A stretch of DNA of 64,000 bases from Roseateles sp. DAIF2 (GCF_015624425.1 NZ_CP049919.1:4774001-4838000); one strand, 5' to 3'; counted from the stretch's first letter, positions 18,141 through 27,316 are shown. Program-made: numbers and translations. Notes: generated by a model from the letters alone, not told the origin.

Positions 18141-18872
18141 ATGCGTTTGTCGTGCAGCCCCTCGTACACGCTGTTGGCCCTGAGCCTCGCCCTTGCACCG
18201 GCATTCGCCGCCGAACGCCTGATCCTCGTCACCGAGGACTACCCGCCCTTCAGCATGAGCGATTCGCGCGGCCAGGTGATCGGCATGTCCACCGAGATCG
18301 TCAAGGCCCTGCTGGAGAGCATCGGCTACGAGCATGAGCTGAACATCTACCCCTGGGCGCGCGCGATCACGATGGCGCGCAACCAGATCAACACCTGCGT
18401 CTACTCGATGTCGCGCACGCCCGAGCGCGAGGCCCTGTACAAATGGATCGGCCCGCTGGTGGTGAACGACTGGGCCCTGTTCGCGCGCAGCGGCAGCAGC
18501 CGGCCGACCCAGCTCGACGAGGTGCAGAACATGCGCATCGGCAGCTACCAGGGCGACGCGATCGTCGGCTGGCTGCAGACGCGCGGCTTCCTGGTCGACA
18601 TCGCGCCCTCGGACGATGTCAATCCGCGCAAGCTGCTGGCCGGGCGCATCGATTTCTGGGCCACCGGCCGGATGATCGGCGTCTACCGTCTGCAACAGCT
18701 GGGCCTGGCCGGCGTCGAGCCGGTGCTGACCATCCATCGCTCCGAGATGTACCTGGCCTGCAACCGCCAGCTGCCCGACGAGCAGGTGCGCCAGCTCAAC
18801 ACCGCGCTGGCCGCGCTGGACAAGCGCGGCGTGCTGCGCCGCATCTACGGCAGCTACGGCTACGCGCCCTGA
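18141..18872 (+). CDS. Periplasmic solute-binding protein, SBP_bac_3-like
   Basis: A 243-residue secreted protein with a signal peptide (cleavage near A-F-A-A) and the periplasmic amino-acid-binding fold. Features include V-T-E-D-Y-P-P-F-S-M near the N-terminus, followed by G-M-S-T-E-I-V and Y-P-W-A-R-A. There are no transporter genes beside it. It starts 30 nt after the hybrid kinase with AAGGAGG in front, so it may act as an accessory sensor rather than a transporter subunit. The ligand is unknown. Confidence 0.85.
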   Translation: MRLSCSPSYTLLALSLALAPAFAAERLILVTEDYPPFSMSDSRGQVIGMSTEIVKALLESIGYEHELNIYPWARAITMARNQINTCVYSMSRTPEREALYKWIGPLVVNDWALFARSGSSRPTQLDEVQNMRIGSYQGDAIVGWLQTRGFLVDIAPSDDVNPRKLLAGRIDFWATGRMIGVYRLQQLGLAGVEPVLTIHRSEMYLACNRQLPDEQVRQLNTALAALDKRGVLRRIYGSYGYAP

Positions 18873-18890
18873 GGCGGCGACAGCGCCGCC
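18873..18890 (+). terminator. GC-rich hairpin between convergent genes
   Basis: GGCGGCG-ACAG-CGCCGCC is a 7-bp perfect stem directly after the binding-protein stop and just before the carbonic anhydrase stop on the other strand. There is no T run, so it may act only as an RNA end-stabilising structure. Confidence 0.35.
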
Positions 18891-18896
18891 GCGGCG

Positions 18897-19859
18897 CTAC
18901 TTGCTCTGCTTGATCAGCCGGCCCGAGCCCTTTTGCAGCGGACGCGCATTCATCGGATAGAGCTTGGCGAAGATCTCCAGCTGCTCGCCCGACAGCTGCA
19001 CCGGCTGGCGCATCACCATCCACAGCACGCCCTCGCTGCAGGGCGGCGTGGTCAGCGAGCCCATATAGGTGTAGTAGCCGCGGTCCTCGGGCAGCAGCTT
19101 GGCGATATCCATCAGGCCCGGGCCGTTCAGCGGCTCATGCTTTTCCAGCGGCAGGTTGTTCCAGACCTGCTGCACCAGCGGCTGGTCGCGGCCGCGCTCC
19201 AGCAGCACCGCCAGCACCGCCAGCCGCCCCTCCGCGTCCTTGTGCACCAGATGCGCCGTCATGTCGAACTGGCGGCCGTTGATGCGCTCCTCGCTGGGGC
19301 GATGGAAGTGGAACTGCTGCAGCTCGTAGCGCCGCCCCATCACCGTCAGGCCGTTGCCCGGCGCCAGGTTGACCTGCACCGTGTGGCCGGTGTCCAGCAC
19401 CGCGAAGCCGCTCGGGCGGTAGTCGAACTGGATGGGCTCCAGCTCGACGCGGATGCCGTCGCGGATGTCGATCGGGCTCTGCCGCGTGCCGATCGCGCAG
19501 AGCCGGTAGTCCGACTTCAGCTCGCCCCAATGCTCGGGCGCACCCTCGCCGCCATAGGCCCAGTGGATCTCGGCCGGTGGCTTGGCCGGCGCGGTGCGGC
19601 GCGACTCGGGGCGCGCGGCGGCGGTCCTGGCCGGCGGGGCGTTGATCGGCTCGGCCTTGGAGGAGAGCCGATCGGCCAGGCGCTGGCGCAGCTCGCCGCC
19701 GCCGACCGCGGAGGCCGCGTCCTCCTCCTGCACCGCGATCGAGGGCTTGGATGGCGTCGTGCGCATGCCGGCCGGCCGGCCCTGGCCCTGGGCCAGCAGC
19801 GGCAGCACGATCAGGGCGAGCGGCGCGAGGCGGCGCGCCAGCGGAAGGGCGGGGCACAT
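18897..19859 (-). CDS. Alpha-class carbonic anhydrase, secreted
   Basis: Zinc enzyme for hydration of CO2, predicted periplasmic. It has 320 residues. A signal peptide (about 1-24) is followed by a linker of about 70 residues rich in Ala, Pro, Arg and Ser. The catalytic domain begins near residue 97 with W-A-Y-G-G. The zinc ligands are H184, H186 and H203 (F-H-F-H and T-A-H), and R-Q-S-P-I-D-I is typical of the alpha class. Bacterial alpha enzymes are usually nearer 220-260 residues, so the linker is an extension. ATG 19859 follows GGGAG; the open frame upstream is a shadow of the MFS gene. Confidence 0.92.
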   Translation of the reverse strand: MCPALPLARRLAPLALIVLPLLAQGQGRPAGMRTTPSKPSIAVQEEDAASAVGGGELRQRLADRLSSKAEPINAPPARTAAARPESRRTAPAKPPAEIHWAYGGEGAPEHWGELKSDYRLCAIGTRQSPIDIRDGIRVELEPIQFDYRPSGFAVLDTGHTVQVNLAPGNGLTVMGRRYELQQFHFHRPSEERINGRQFDMTAHLVHKDAEGRLAVLAVLLERGRDQPLVQQVWNNLPLEKHEPLNGPGLMDIAKLLPEDRGYYTYMGSLTTPPCSEGVLWMVMRQPVQLSGEQLEIFAKLYPMNARPLQKGSGRLIKQSK

Positions 19860-19897
19860 GCGAAGACTTCTCCCGGCACCGCGGGAGTGCGGGCCTT

Positions 19898-21151
19898 TCA
19901 GCCCTTGATCTCGGCCGCCGCCGGGCTTTCTTGAGCCTCGCCGGCGTAACCGACCTCGCGCTTGACCCAGATCCAGGCCACCAGGCCGATCGCCATCATG
20001 CAGATCGAGGCCAGCGCCAGCGCCAGGGTCGAGTGCATCACCAGCGGCACGATCACGCCGGCCACCAGGCCGTTGGCCGCGCTGCCGATGCAGGCCTGCA
20101 GCGAGGAGGCCATGCCGCGCCGGTCCGGCGCCTGGTCCAGCACCAGCAGGGTCACGACCGGCACCATCAGCGCCCAGCCGAAGGCGAACACCGCGATCAC
20201 CGGCAACGCCCAGAAGGGGCTGGGCGGCAGCAGCAGGTTCAGCGCCACGTTCAAGAGTGAGACCAGCAGCATGATCAGGAAGCCATGGCGGATCTGGTGC
20301 CGCGGCTTGACCTTGCCGGCCAGCCGGCCGCTGAGCCAGGCCCCGCCCATGATGCCGCCGATCGAGAAGCAGAAGAACCAGAAGAACTGCGTCGGCGCCA
20401 GCTGCAGGTGCTCGCCCAGGAACACCGGCGCTGCCAGCACATAGAGGAACATGCCGTTGAACGGGATGCCGCTGGCCAGCGCCAGCAGCAGGAAGCGCCG
20501 GCTGGTGCACATGCCCCAATAGCCGCGCATCAGCGAGCGCACATGGAAGGGCTGGGCCTGGCTCTTGTGCAGGGTCTCGGGCAGCAGGCGCCAGTTGGCG
20601 ACCACCAGGGCCGCGCCGACCAGCACCAGGAACCAGAAGATCGCGTGCCAGTCGGCATGCACGAACAGGAAGCCGCCCACCATCGGCGCGATCGCCGGCG
20701 CGACGCCGAAGAAGATCGTCACCTGCGACATCACGCGCTGCGCCTCGGAGGGCGGGAACATGTCGCGGATGATGGCCCGCGAGACCACGATGCCGGCGCC
20801 GGCCGACATGCCCTGCACCGTGCGCCAGAACACCAGCTGGCCGATCGTGCCGGCCAGCGCGCAGCCCAGCGAGGCCAGCGTGAATACCACCATGCCCCAC
20901 AGCACCACCGGGCGGCGCCCGAAGCTGTCGGACAGTGCCCCGTGGAACAGGTTCATCACCGCGAAGCCCAGCAGGTAGCTGGACAGGGTCTGCTGCATCT
21001 GCAGCGGCGTCGCGTCGAGCGCGCGCGCGATGCCCGAGAAGGCCGGCAGATAGGTGTCGATCGAGAACGGGCCCACCATGCCCAGGCAGGCCAGCAGGAC
21101 CGCCAAGGCCCAGCGCGGGGCGCGCCAGAGGGTGCCGGCGTCGGGATTCAT
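19898..21151 (-). CDS. Bcr/CflA-family drug efflux transporter (MFS)
   Basis: A 417-residue, 12-helix inner-membrane antiporter of the DHA1 group. The N-terminus S-I-D-T-Y-L-P-A-F, followed by a motif near D-S-F-G-R-R-P-V, matches Bcr/CflA proteins that expel bicyclomycin, chloramphenicol and related drugs. The start is placed at ATG 21151, where the family N-terminus begins; no clear Shine-Dalgarno sequence is present. It is 39 nt upstream of the carbonic anhydrase and may be co-transcribed with it. Substrate is unknown. Confidence 0.88.
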   Translation of the reverse strand: MNPDAGTLWRAPRWALAVLLACLGMVGPFSIDTYLPAFSGIARALDATPLQMQQTLSSYLLGFAVMNLFHGALSDSFGRRPVVLWGMVVFTLASLGCALAGTIGQLVFWRTVQGMSAGAGIVVSRAIIRDMFPPSEAQRVMSQVTIFFGVAPAIAPMVGGFLFVHADWHAIFWFLVLVGAALVVANWRLLPETLHKSQAQPFHVRSLMRGYWGMCTSRRFLLLALASGIPFNGMFLYVLAAPVFLGEHLQLAPTQFFWFFCFSIGGIMGGAWLSGRLAGKVKPRHQIRHGFLIMLLVSLLNVALNLLLPPSPFWALPVIAVFAFGWALMVPVVTLLVLDQAPDRRGMASSLQACIGSAANGLVAGVIVPLVMHSTLALALASICMMAIGLVAWIWVKREVGYAGEAQESPAAAEIKG

Positions 21152-21265
21152 TGTGAGGTTTTTGTGCGTTAAACGCCCTGTTGCGCAGGCGCGCGGAAGG
21201 ACGGCCACACAGTGTAGCGGCGCCCCCTAAACTCGCCGCTCCCGAGGATTTGCAAGCAGCACAAC

Positions 21266-22255
21266 ATGGCGGAACTTTTGAACATCGGCCTGATCGGCCT
21301 GGGCGTGATGGGGCAGCGCATGCTGGCCCGGCTGAAGGACCATCCGCGCCTGCGCGCCGCCTGGGTCTGGGACGCCAACCCGGCCGCCATCGCGACCACG
21401 CTGGCCGCCCATCCGCACCTGCGCGCCGCCGACAGCGCCGAGGCCCTGATCCGCCAGCCGGGGCTGGACAGCCTCTACATCGCGACGCCGCCGGCCGCCC
21501 ATATCGCGCTGAGCCATGCCGCCTTCGACGCCGGCCTGGCGGTGTTCTGCGAGAAGCCGCTGACGGTGGACTTCGACGCCGCGCGCGACTGCATCGCGCG
21601 CATCGGGCGCGAGAAGCAGCGCGCCGCGGTGAACTTCTCGCTCGCCTCCGCGTCGGGCCTGGCCGCGCTGCAGCGGGCCTTCGGCGCCGCCGCCAAGCTG
21701 CCGCTGGGCGCGCTGCAGTCGGTGCAGATCGAGCTGGGCTTCGCCGCCTGGCCGCGCCCCTGGCAGGCCGGCGCCGGCCCCTGGCTGGCGGAGCGGGTCG
21801 AGGGTGGCTTCACCCGCGAGGTGCTGTCGCATTTCGTGTTCGTGCTGCAGCGCGTGCTGGGCCGGGCCGAGGTGCTGGAGAGCCGCGTCAGCTATCCCGC
21901 CGACGGCCGCAGCGCCGAGACCGCGCTGAGCGCCAGCCTGCGCGCCGACGGCGTGCCGGTGACGATCGAGGGCCGGGTCGGCCCCGAGATCGAGGTGCCG
22001 GACCGCAACCGCATGCACTGGCGCGCCAGCGACGGCGAGGTCGAGCTGCGCGAATGGTTCGGCCTCAGCGAGCAGCGCAAGGGCGGGCTGGTGCAGCCGC
22101 TCGGTGAATCCGAGGCGCTGCGCGGCGCGGCCCAGGCCGACCAGCTGGAGCAATGGGTGGCGCTGATCGAGGGCCGCTCGCACAGCCTGCCCGGCTATGC
22201 CGAGGCGCTGGCGGTGCAGGAAACGATCGAGGCGCTGCTGGCCGGCAAGACCTGA
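21266..22255 (+). CDS. Gfo/Idh/MocA-family oxidoreductase
   Basis: A 329-residue NAD(P)-dependent dehydrogenase with an N-terminal Rossmann fold (I-G-L-I-G-L-G-V-M-G-Q) and the family motif C-E-K-P-L near residue 97. The C-terminal half would be the substrate-binding alpha/beta domain. Sugar, inositol or related substrates are usual, but nothing here narrows it. The last 61 nt overlap the 3' end of the convergent hydrolase gene. Confidence 0.87.
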   Translation: MAELLNIGLIGLGVMGQRMLARLKDHPRLRAAWVWDANPAAIATTLAAHPHLRAADSAEALIRQPGLDSLYIATPPAAHIALSHAAFDAGLAVFCEKPLTVDFDAARDCIARIGREKQRAAVNFSLASASGLAALQRAFGAAAKLPLGALQSVQIELGFAAWPRPWQAGAGPWLAERVEGGFTREVLSHFVFVLQRVLGRAEVLESRVSYPADGRSAETALSASLRADGVPVTIEGRVGPEIEVPDRNRMHWRASDGEVELREWFGLSEQRKGGLVQPLGESEALRGAAQADQLEQWVALIEGRSHSLPGYAEALAVQETIEALLAGKT

Positions 22256-23121
22256 CCCTCCATCCAGTCGACGATCTCGGCGGCGATCTCCACGCCGCAT
22301 TCCTCCAGCGCGAAATGCCCGGTGTCGTAGAGGCGCAGGCGCGCCTCGGGCAGGTCGCGCAGATAGGCATGGGCGCCGGCCTCGATGAAGAAGGGATCGT
22401 TGCGGCTCCACACCACCAGGGCCGGCGGCCGGTGCTCGCGCAGCCAGGCCTGCCACTGCGGGTAGAGCGCCACATTGCTGTGATAGTCCAGCGCCAGCTC
22501 GATCTGGATCTCGGCCCGGCCGGGCAGATCGAGGAAATGCTGGTCCAGCAGCCAGCCCTCGGGCGCGATGCGCTCCGGCCGCGCCGTGCCGCCCTCGTAC
22601 TGGGCGCGCGTGCTCTCCAGGCTCAGCAGCGGGCGCAGGCGGGCCGCGCCATCGGGGGTGGTCGGGTTCAGCGCCACGAAGTCCCGGGCCACCGCGCTCA
22701 GCCCCTCCCAATAGCTATTGGCGTTCTGCAGCACCAGGCCGGCGATCCATTCCGGGTGCCGCTGCGCCAGCCGCAGGCCGATCGGGCCGCCGTAGTCGAA
22801 GGCATAGAGCACAAAGCGGCGCAGTCCCAGGGCCTCGCAGAAGGCCTCGGTCAGCTCGGCCAGACGGTCGAAGCTGTAGCGGAAGTCGCCGCCCTGGCTG
22901 CTGGGCAGCGGTGCGTCGCTATGGCCGAAGCCGGGATAGTCCGGCGCGATCAGGCGGTAGCGCGTGCCCAGCGTCTCCATCAGCCGGCGGTACTGCTGCG
23001 AGGACGAGGGGAAGCCGTGCAGCAACAGCAGCAGCGGCCGGTCCGGCGCGCCGGCCGCGCGATAGAAGAGGCGCAGGCCCTGGACCTCGACATGGTGGTG
23101 GGTGATCGCGGCGATGCTCAT
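22195..23121 (-). CDS. Alpha/beta hydrolase with Asp nucleophile, epoxide-hydrolase or dehalogenase-like
   Basis: A 308-residue cytoplasmic hydrolase. The oxyanion loop is L-L-H-G-F-P-S-S-S, the nucleophile elbow is A-F-D109-Y-G-G, the acid is probably D242 (S-R-N-D-P-F) and the base is H269 (T-G-H-F-A-L-E). An aspartate nucleophile points to epoxide hydrolases or haloalkane dehalogenases rather than esterases. The last 20 codons overlap the convergent oxidoreductase. It diverges from a LysR gene that may control it. Confidence 0.85.
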   Translation of the reverse strand: MSIAAITHHHVEVQGLRLFYRAAGAPDRPLLLLLHGFPSSSQQYRRLMETLGTRYRLIAPDYPGFGHSDAPLPSSQGGDFRYSFDRLAELTEAFCEALGLRRFVLYAFDYGGPIGLRLAQRHPEWIAGLVLQNANSYWEGLSAVARDFVALNPTTPDGAARLRPLLSLESTRAQYEGGTARPERIAPEGWLLDQHFLDLPGRAEIQIELALDYHSNVALYPQWQAWLREHRPPALVVWSRNDPFFIEAGAHAYLRDLPEARLRLYDTGHFALEECGVEIAAEIVDWMEGQVLPASSASIVSCTASASA

Positions 23122-23235
23122 GAACGCTCCTGGTGGGCGCCGTCGGTTGACGGCATGGCCACACGATAGGGGCGATCTTCAGGCGCGGGAAGGCCTACAA
23201 TTTCCAAAACACTGTTCAATGAAAATGGACAATCG

Positions 23236-24153
23236 ATGAAACAGCTGGCCGAGGTCAATCTGAATCGCCTGCTGTTCTTCGTCCAGGTGGTCGAGGCCGG
23301 CTCGTTGACCGGTGCGGCCCGGCGCATGGGCGTGGCCAAGACCCTGGTCAGCAGCCATCTGCAGAAACTGGAGCAGGAGCTGGGCACCGGCCTGCTCTTG
23401 CGCAGCACCCGCAGCCTGAGCCTGACCGAGGCCGGCGAGGCCTTCTACGAGGCCAGCCGCAAGATCGTCGACGCGGCCGATGCCGCCGTCAGCGCCGCGT
23501 CGGCCGCCAGCGCCGAGCCGCGCGGCCTGCTGCGCGTCACCGCCCCGGTCGACTATGGCGCCACCGTGCTGACCCCGGTGGCCGTGGCGCTGCAGCGCCG
23601 CTACCCGGAGCTCAGGATCGAGCTGCTGAGCGGCGATAGGCTGTTCGACCTGGTCGGCGAGAGCATCGACCTGGCGATACGTCTGGGCAGCCTGGACGAC
23701 TCCGGCCATCGCGCGCTGCGTATCGGCAGCTTCCGGCATTGGCTGGTCGCCAGCCCGGCCTGGCTGGCCGAACGGGCCCTGGCGCTCGAGCATCCCGAGG
23801 ATCTGCAGGCCCTGCCGATGATCGCCTTCGCGGTGCTGCCGCATCCGCTGTCCTGGACACTGCGCCATGCCGACGGCGGCAGCCGGCGCCTGCGCTTCAA
23901 GTCGAGCCTGAGCGTCAACACCGCCCATGCCCTGCGCAGCGCGGCGCTGGCCGGCGGTGGCCTGGCGGTGCTGCCGGACTTCACGGTGGCCGAGGATGTC
24001 GCGACCGGTCGGCTGCAACGCCTGCTGCCGCAATGGGCGCTACCACAGGGCGGCGTGCACGCGGTCTACCCGGCCACCCGCACGCCGACGCGCAAGCTGC
24101 GCGTGCTGATCGAGGCGCTGCGGGCGCTCGATCCCGATCTCGACAATGAATAA
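23236..24153 (+). CDS. LysR-family transcriptional regulator
   Basis: A 305-residue regulator with an N-terminal winged helix (G-S-L-T-G-A-A-R-R-M-G-V-A-K-T-L-V-S-S-H) and a periplasmic-binding-like effector domain. It is divergent from the Asp-nucleophile hydrolase. The 114-nt gap contains an imperfect inverted pair ATTTCC / GAAAAT that could be a LysR site. Regulation of the hydrolase is inference from the arrangement. Its 3' end lies 7 nt from the 3' end of rnpB on the other strand. Confidence 0.9.
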   Translation: MKQLAEVNLNRLLFFVQVVEAGSLTGAARRMGVAKTLVSSHLQKLEQELGTGLLLRSTRSLSLTEAGEAFYEASRKIVDAADAAVSAASAASAEPRGLLRVTAPVDYGATVLTPVAVALQRRYPELRIELLSGDRLFDLVGESIDLAIRLGSLDDSGHRALRIGSFRHWLVASPAWLAERALALEHPEDLQALPMIAFAVLPHPLSWTLRHADGGSRRLRFKSSLSVNTAHALRSAALAGGGLAVLPDFTVAEDVATGRLQRLLPQWALPQGGVHAVYPATRTPTRKLRVLIEALRALDPDLDNE

Positions 24154-24160
24154 ATAAAGA

Positions 24161-24605
24161 GTGAAGCAAGCCGATAGGCCGGATTCTGTGCGGGACCGGC
24201 CTCTTGCGAAGCCGATCCCGTGACCGCCATTCCTCTGGGCCGGGCATCGCTGCCCGGCTCGGTGCCACCTACCCGCCAGCTCTGCGAGCCGCATCAACGC
24301 TGGCCTACTTGGTGTTGCTGCGCGTAGAGATTGCCCGTTTCACCTCTGTCGGGCAGAGCCCGACAGAGGTGCTATTCGGTTCGGGCTTGCGCCCGATGGT
24401 GCGAGGCTTTCGCCCCACCCCACGCCAGCTTGCGCTGGCGCCTCATAGACCACCCATCGGGTTGTCTGACAGAACTCGTCTCTGTTGCTCTGATCCTCGG
24501 CTTTCGCCGGGCAGCCGTTAGCTGCTACGCCGCTCTATGCAGTCCGGACCTTCCTCCAGGGCCGTGTTTCCACGCTTGCCCCAGCGGCGGTCTGGCTTGC
24601 TTCAC
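24161..24605 (-). ncRNA. rnpB: RNase P RNA (type A)
   Basis: Catalytic RNA that trims the 5' leader of tRNA precursors. The ends form a 12-bp P1 helix: GTGAAGCAAGCC at the 5' end and GGCTTGCTTCAC at the 3' end. The 5' domain contains GGAGGAAGGTCCGGAC, then GAGCAACAGAGA, and the 3' domain contains the conserved AGAATCCGGCCTATCGGC region. About 445 nt, longer than the E. coli RNA, with several GC-rich hairpins in the middle (for example GCCAGCGCAAGCTGGC). End positions are set from the P1 helix and may be off by a few nucleotides. Confidence 0.96.
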
Positions 24606-24612
24606 GGGCGGC

Positions 24613-24618
24613 ATTATC
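24613..24618 (-). promoter_or_regulatory. rnpB -10 element
   Basis: GATAAT on the minus strand ends 8 nt upstream of the predicted rnpB 5' end, which is the right distance. The -35 region would fall in the last codons of the upstream chemoreceptor gene (best candidate TTGCAG, at a long 20-nt spacing). Confidence 0.55.
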
Positions 24619-24629
24619 CCGCAGATCCT

Positions 24630-26207
24630 TCAGGCGGCCTGCAAGCCCTCGCGCAGCTTGAAGGTCGCGATCACCAGTTGCAGGTCGGCCGCCTGGCGGC
24701 GCAGGCTCTCGGCCGCGGCGGCGCTCTCCTCCACCAGCGCGGCGTTCTGCTGCGTGCCCTGGTCGATCGACGCCACGGCCTGGTTCACCTGGCCGATGCC
24801 GCTGCTCTGCTCGACCGCCGAGGCGTTGATCTCCGCCATCAGCCCGGTCATGCGCTGCACCTGGGCCAGGATGTCGTCCATCGTGCTGCCCGCCTCGCCA
24901 ACCAGCTGGCTGCCGGCCTCGACCTTGCTGCTGCTGTCCAGGATCAGGCTCTTGATCTCGCGCGCCGCCTGCGCGCTGCGCTGTGCCAGGGTCCGCACCT
25001 CGCCGGCCACCACCGCGAAGCCGCGCCCCTGCTCGCCGGCGCGTGCGGCCTCCACCGCGGCATTCAGCGCCAGGATATTGGTCTGGAAGGCGATGCCGTC
25101 GATCACGCCGATGATGTCGGCGATCTTGCGGCTGGCCGCGCTGATCTCGCCCATCGTGCTGACCACCCGCGCCACCACCTCGCCGCCGCGCCCGGCCACC
25201 GCCGCGGCCGATTCGGCCAGCTGGCTGGCCTGGCGCGAGTTGTCGGCCGCATGCTGCACCGTGCTGGTCATCTGCTGCATCGAGGCAGCCGTCTGTTGCA
25301 GCGCGCTGGCCTGGCGCTCGGTGCGGCTGGACAGGTCCTGGTTGCCGTTGGCGATCTCCTGCGAGGCGGTCGCGATGCCGTCGGCCGAGCTGCGCACCCG
25401 CCCGACCATGCCGATCAGGCTCTCGTTCATCTGCTTCAGCGCCGCCAGCAGCTGGCCGGTTTCGTCGCCGCGGTCGACCTCGATCTGCGAGCGCAGGTCG
25501 CCGGCCGCCACCGCCTCGGCCAGGCGCACCGCGCGGTTCAGCGGCCGCGTCACCGCGTTGCTGAGCAGCCAGCCCATCGCCACCGCGGCCAGCACCGCCG
25601 CCACGCTGGCGGCCACCATCAGGCCGCGGTCGCCGGCATAGTCGACCGCGGCCAGCTTGACCCGCTCGCCGGCCTGCTGCTGCTCGTAGCCGATGAACTC
25701 GCCGGTCGCCTTCAGCAGCGCGGCCAGCAGCGGGCGGCATTCGGCATTCATCTTGGCCACCGCCTCGTCGCGCCGCCCGGCCAGGGCCATGCCGACGATG
25801 TCCAGCGCCACCGGGCCGTACAGGCCCTCGATGCGCTCGATCTCGGCCACCAGCTTGTTGTCGCGCTCGCCCAGGTCGTCGGCCTTGGCCAGCGATTCCT
25901 TGAGCCGGGCGATCGCCGCCTGCACATCCTGGTGCGCCTGCGTGACCAGCAGCCGTTCGGCCTCGCGCTCGGCCGGCTGGGCGACCAGCACCAGATTGCG
26001 CGCCGCGATCGCGCGCCGGGTCGCGGCGCCGCGCACATCGACGGCCAGGCGTTCGCGCAGGCCCACCCCGTCCAGGTAGTCGGCGAAACGCTCGTTGGAG
26101 CGTGACAGCGAACGCAGCGCCAGCCCCGACACCAGCAGCACCACGGCCGCCAGCAGGGCAAACGACAACATCAGCTTGGTTTTCACGCGCAGATGACGCA
26201 GGTTCAT
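24630..26207 (-). CDS. Methyl-accepting chemotaxis protein (4HB sensor)
   Basis: A 525-residue chemoreceptor. A short cytoplasmic N-terminus is followed by a membrane helix (about 10-30), a helical periplasmic region of about 150 residues consistent with a four-helix bundle, a second helix near residue 190, HAMP and a signalling domain with [16 protein letters not shown]. There is no CheR-binding tail. ATG 26207 has GGGAGAG 4 nt upstream. A sigma28-type promoter lies about 130 nt upstream, so expression is probably tied to flagellar genes. The stop is 25 nt before rnpB. Confidence 0.92.
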   Translation of the reverse strand: MNLRHLRVKTKLMLSFALLAAVVLLVSGLALRSLSRSNERFADYLDGVGLRERLAVDVRGAATRRAIAARNLVLVAQPAEREAERLLVTQAHQDVQAAIARLKESLAKADDLGERDNKLVAEIERIEGLYGPVALDIVGMALAGRRDEAVAKMNAECRPLLAALLKATGEFIGYEQQQAGERVKLAAVDYAGDRGLMVAASVAAVLAAVAMGWLLSNAVTRPLNRAVRLAEAVAAGDLRSQIEVDRGDETGQLLAALKQMNESLIGMVGRVRSSADGIATASQEIANGNQDLSSRTERQASALQQTAASMQQMTSTVQHAADNSRQASQLAESAAAVAGRGGEVVARVVSTMGEISAASRKIADIIGVIDGIAFQTNILALNAAVEAARAGEQGRGFAVVAGEVRTLAQRSAQAAREIKSLILDSSSKVEAGSQLVGEAGSTMDDILAQVQRMTGLMAEINASAVEQSSGIGQVNQAVASIDQGTQQNAALVEESAAAAESLRRQAADLQLVIATFKLREGLQAA

Positions 26208-26330
26208 GCTTCTCTCCCTGGGCGCCAGCGGCGCCGGCCCGAGCCTGGAGCCATCTCGCCCGGGCCCAGGCGGCATGGCCTTGCTGCAAAGTGACTGGAT
26301 CGATGAACGCGGATTTCCTGCTTCCGGCTT

Positions 26331-26357
26331 TTATCGGCCCCGGGCCGCCGGACTTGA
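26331..26357 (-). promoter_or_regulatory. Predicted sigma28 (FliA) promoter
   Basis: The minus strand shows TCAAGTCC, 11 nt, then GCCGATAA. The second block is the exact FliA -10 consensus and the spacing is right. It points at the 4HB chemoreceptor gene. Confidence 0.75.
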
Positions 26358-26398
26358 GGGGTCCCGCTACGATAGGCTTCCCCTGAAAAGAGTTCCAG

Positions 26399-27316
26399 AT
26401 GAAAGCCGACAACATCCTCGCCACCATCGGCAACACGCCGCATATCCGCATCAACCGTCTGTATGGCGAACAGGCGCGGGTCTGGATCAAGTCCGAACGC
26501 AGCAACCCGGGCGGTTCGATCAAGGACCGCATCGCGCTGGCGATGGTCGAGGACGCCGAGGCGCGCGGCCTGCTGCAGCCCGGCGCCACCATCATCGAGC
26601 CCACCTCGGGCAATACCGGCGTTGGCCTGGCGATGGTGGCCGCGGTCAAGGGCTACAAGCTGATCCTGGTGATGCCCGACAGCATGTCGGTCGAGCGCCG
26701 CCGCCTGATGCTGGCCTATGGCGCCAGCTTCGACCTGACCCCGCGCGAGAAGGGCATGAAGGGCGCGATCGCCCGCGCCGAGGAACTGGCCGCCCAGACC
26801 CCGCTGGCCTGGATCCCGCAGCAGTTCGACAACCCGGCCAATGTGGAGGTGCATGTGCGCACCACCGCGCGCGAGATCCTGGCCGACTTCCCCGACGGCC
26901 TGGACGCGCTGATCACCGGCGTCGGCACCGGCGGCCATATCAGCGGCTGCGCGCGCGTGCTGAAGGCCGCCTGGCCGGCGCTGAAGGTGTTCGCGGTCGA
27001 GCCCAGCGCCTCGCCGGTGATCAGCGGCGGAGCGCCCAGCCCGCATCCGATCCAGGGCATCGGCGCCGGCTTCATCCCGAAGAACCTCGACACCGCGCTG
27101 CTGGACGGCGTGATCCAGGTCGAGGCCGAGGCCGCGCGCGAATACGCGCGCCGCAGCGCCCGCGAGGAAGGCCTGCTGGTCGGCATCTCCAGCGGCGCCA
27201 CCCTGGCCGCGATCGCGCAGAAGCTGCCCGAGCTGGGGCCGCAGGCCCGCGTGCTGGGCTTCAACTACGACACCGGCGAGCGCTACCTCTCGATCGAAGG
27301 CTTCCTCCCCGCCTGA
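26399..27316 (+). CDS. cysK: Cysteine synthase (O-acetylserine sulfhydrylase)
   Basis: PLP enzyme making cysteine from O-acetylserine and sulfide. It has 305 residues, with the PLP lysine K42 in [15 protein letters not shown] at 69-74, the phosphate loop G-V-G-T-G-G-H, and the [13 protein letters not shown] motif, which resembles CysK more than CysM. Assignment between the two isozymes is not certain. The gene stands alone, opposite the chemoreceptor gene, while cysB is 33 kb away. Confidence 0.9.
   Translation: MKADNILATIGNTPHIRINRLYGEQARVWIKSERSNPGGSIKDRIALAMVEDAEARGLLQPGATIIEPTSGNTGVGLAMVAAVKGYKLILVMPDSMSVERRRLMLAYGASFDLTPREKGMKGAIARAEELAAQTPLAWIPQQFDNPANVEVHVRTTAREILADFPDGLDALITGVGTGGHISGCARVLKAAWPALKVFAVEPSASPVISGGAPSPHPIQGIGAGFIPKNLDTALLDGVIQVEAEAAREYARRSAREEGLLVGISSGATLAAIAQKLPELGPQARVLGFNYDTGERYLSIEGFLPA

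Noticed and set aside
24204..24521. Plus-strand frame inside the RNase P RNA gene
   Set aside because: This is the complement of a structured RNA and not a protein gene.
12009..26207. Two chemoreceptor genes as a recent tandem duplication
   Set aside because: Sensor domains differ completely (Cache versus helical bundle), and only the conserved signalling hairpin is shared.
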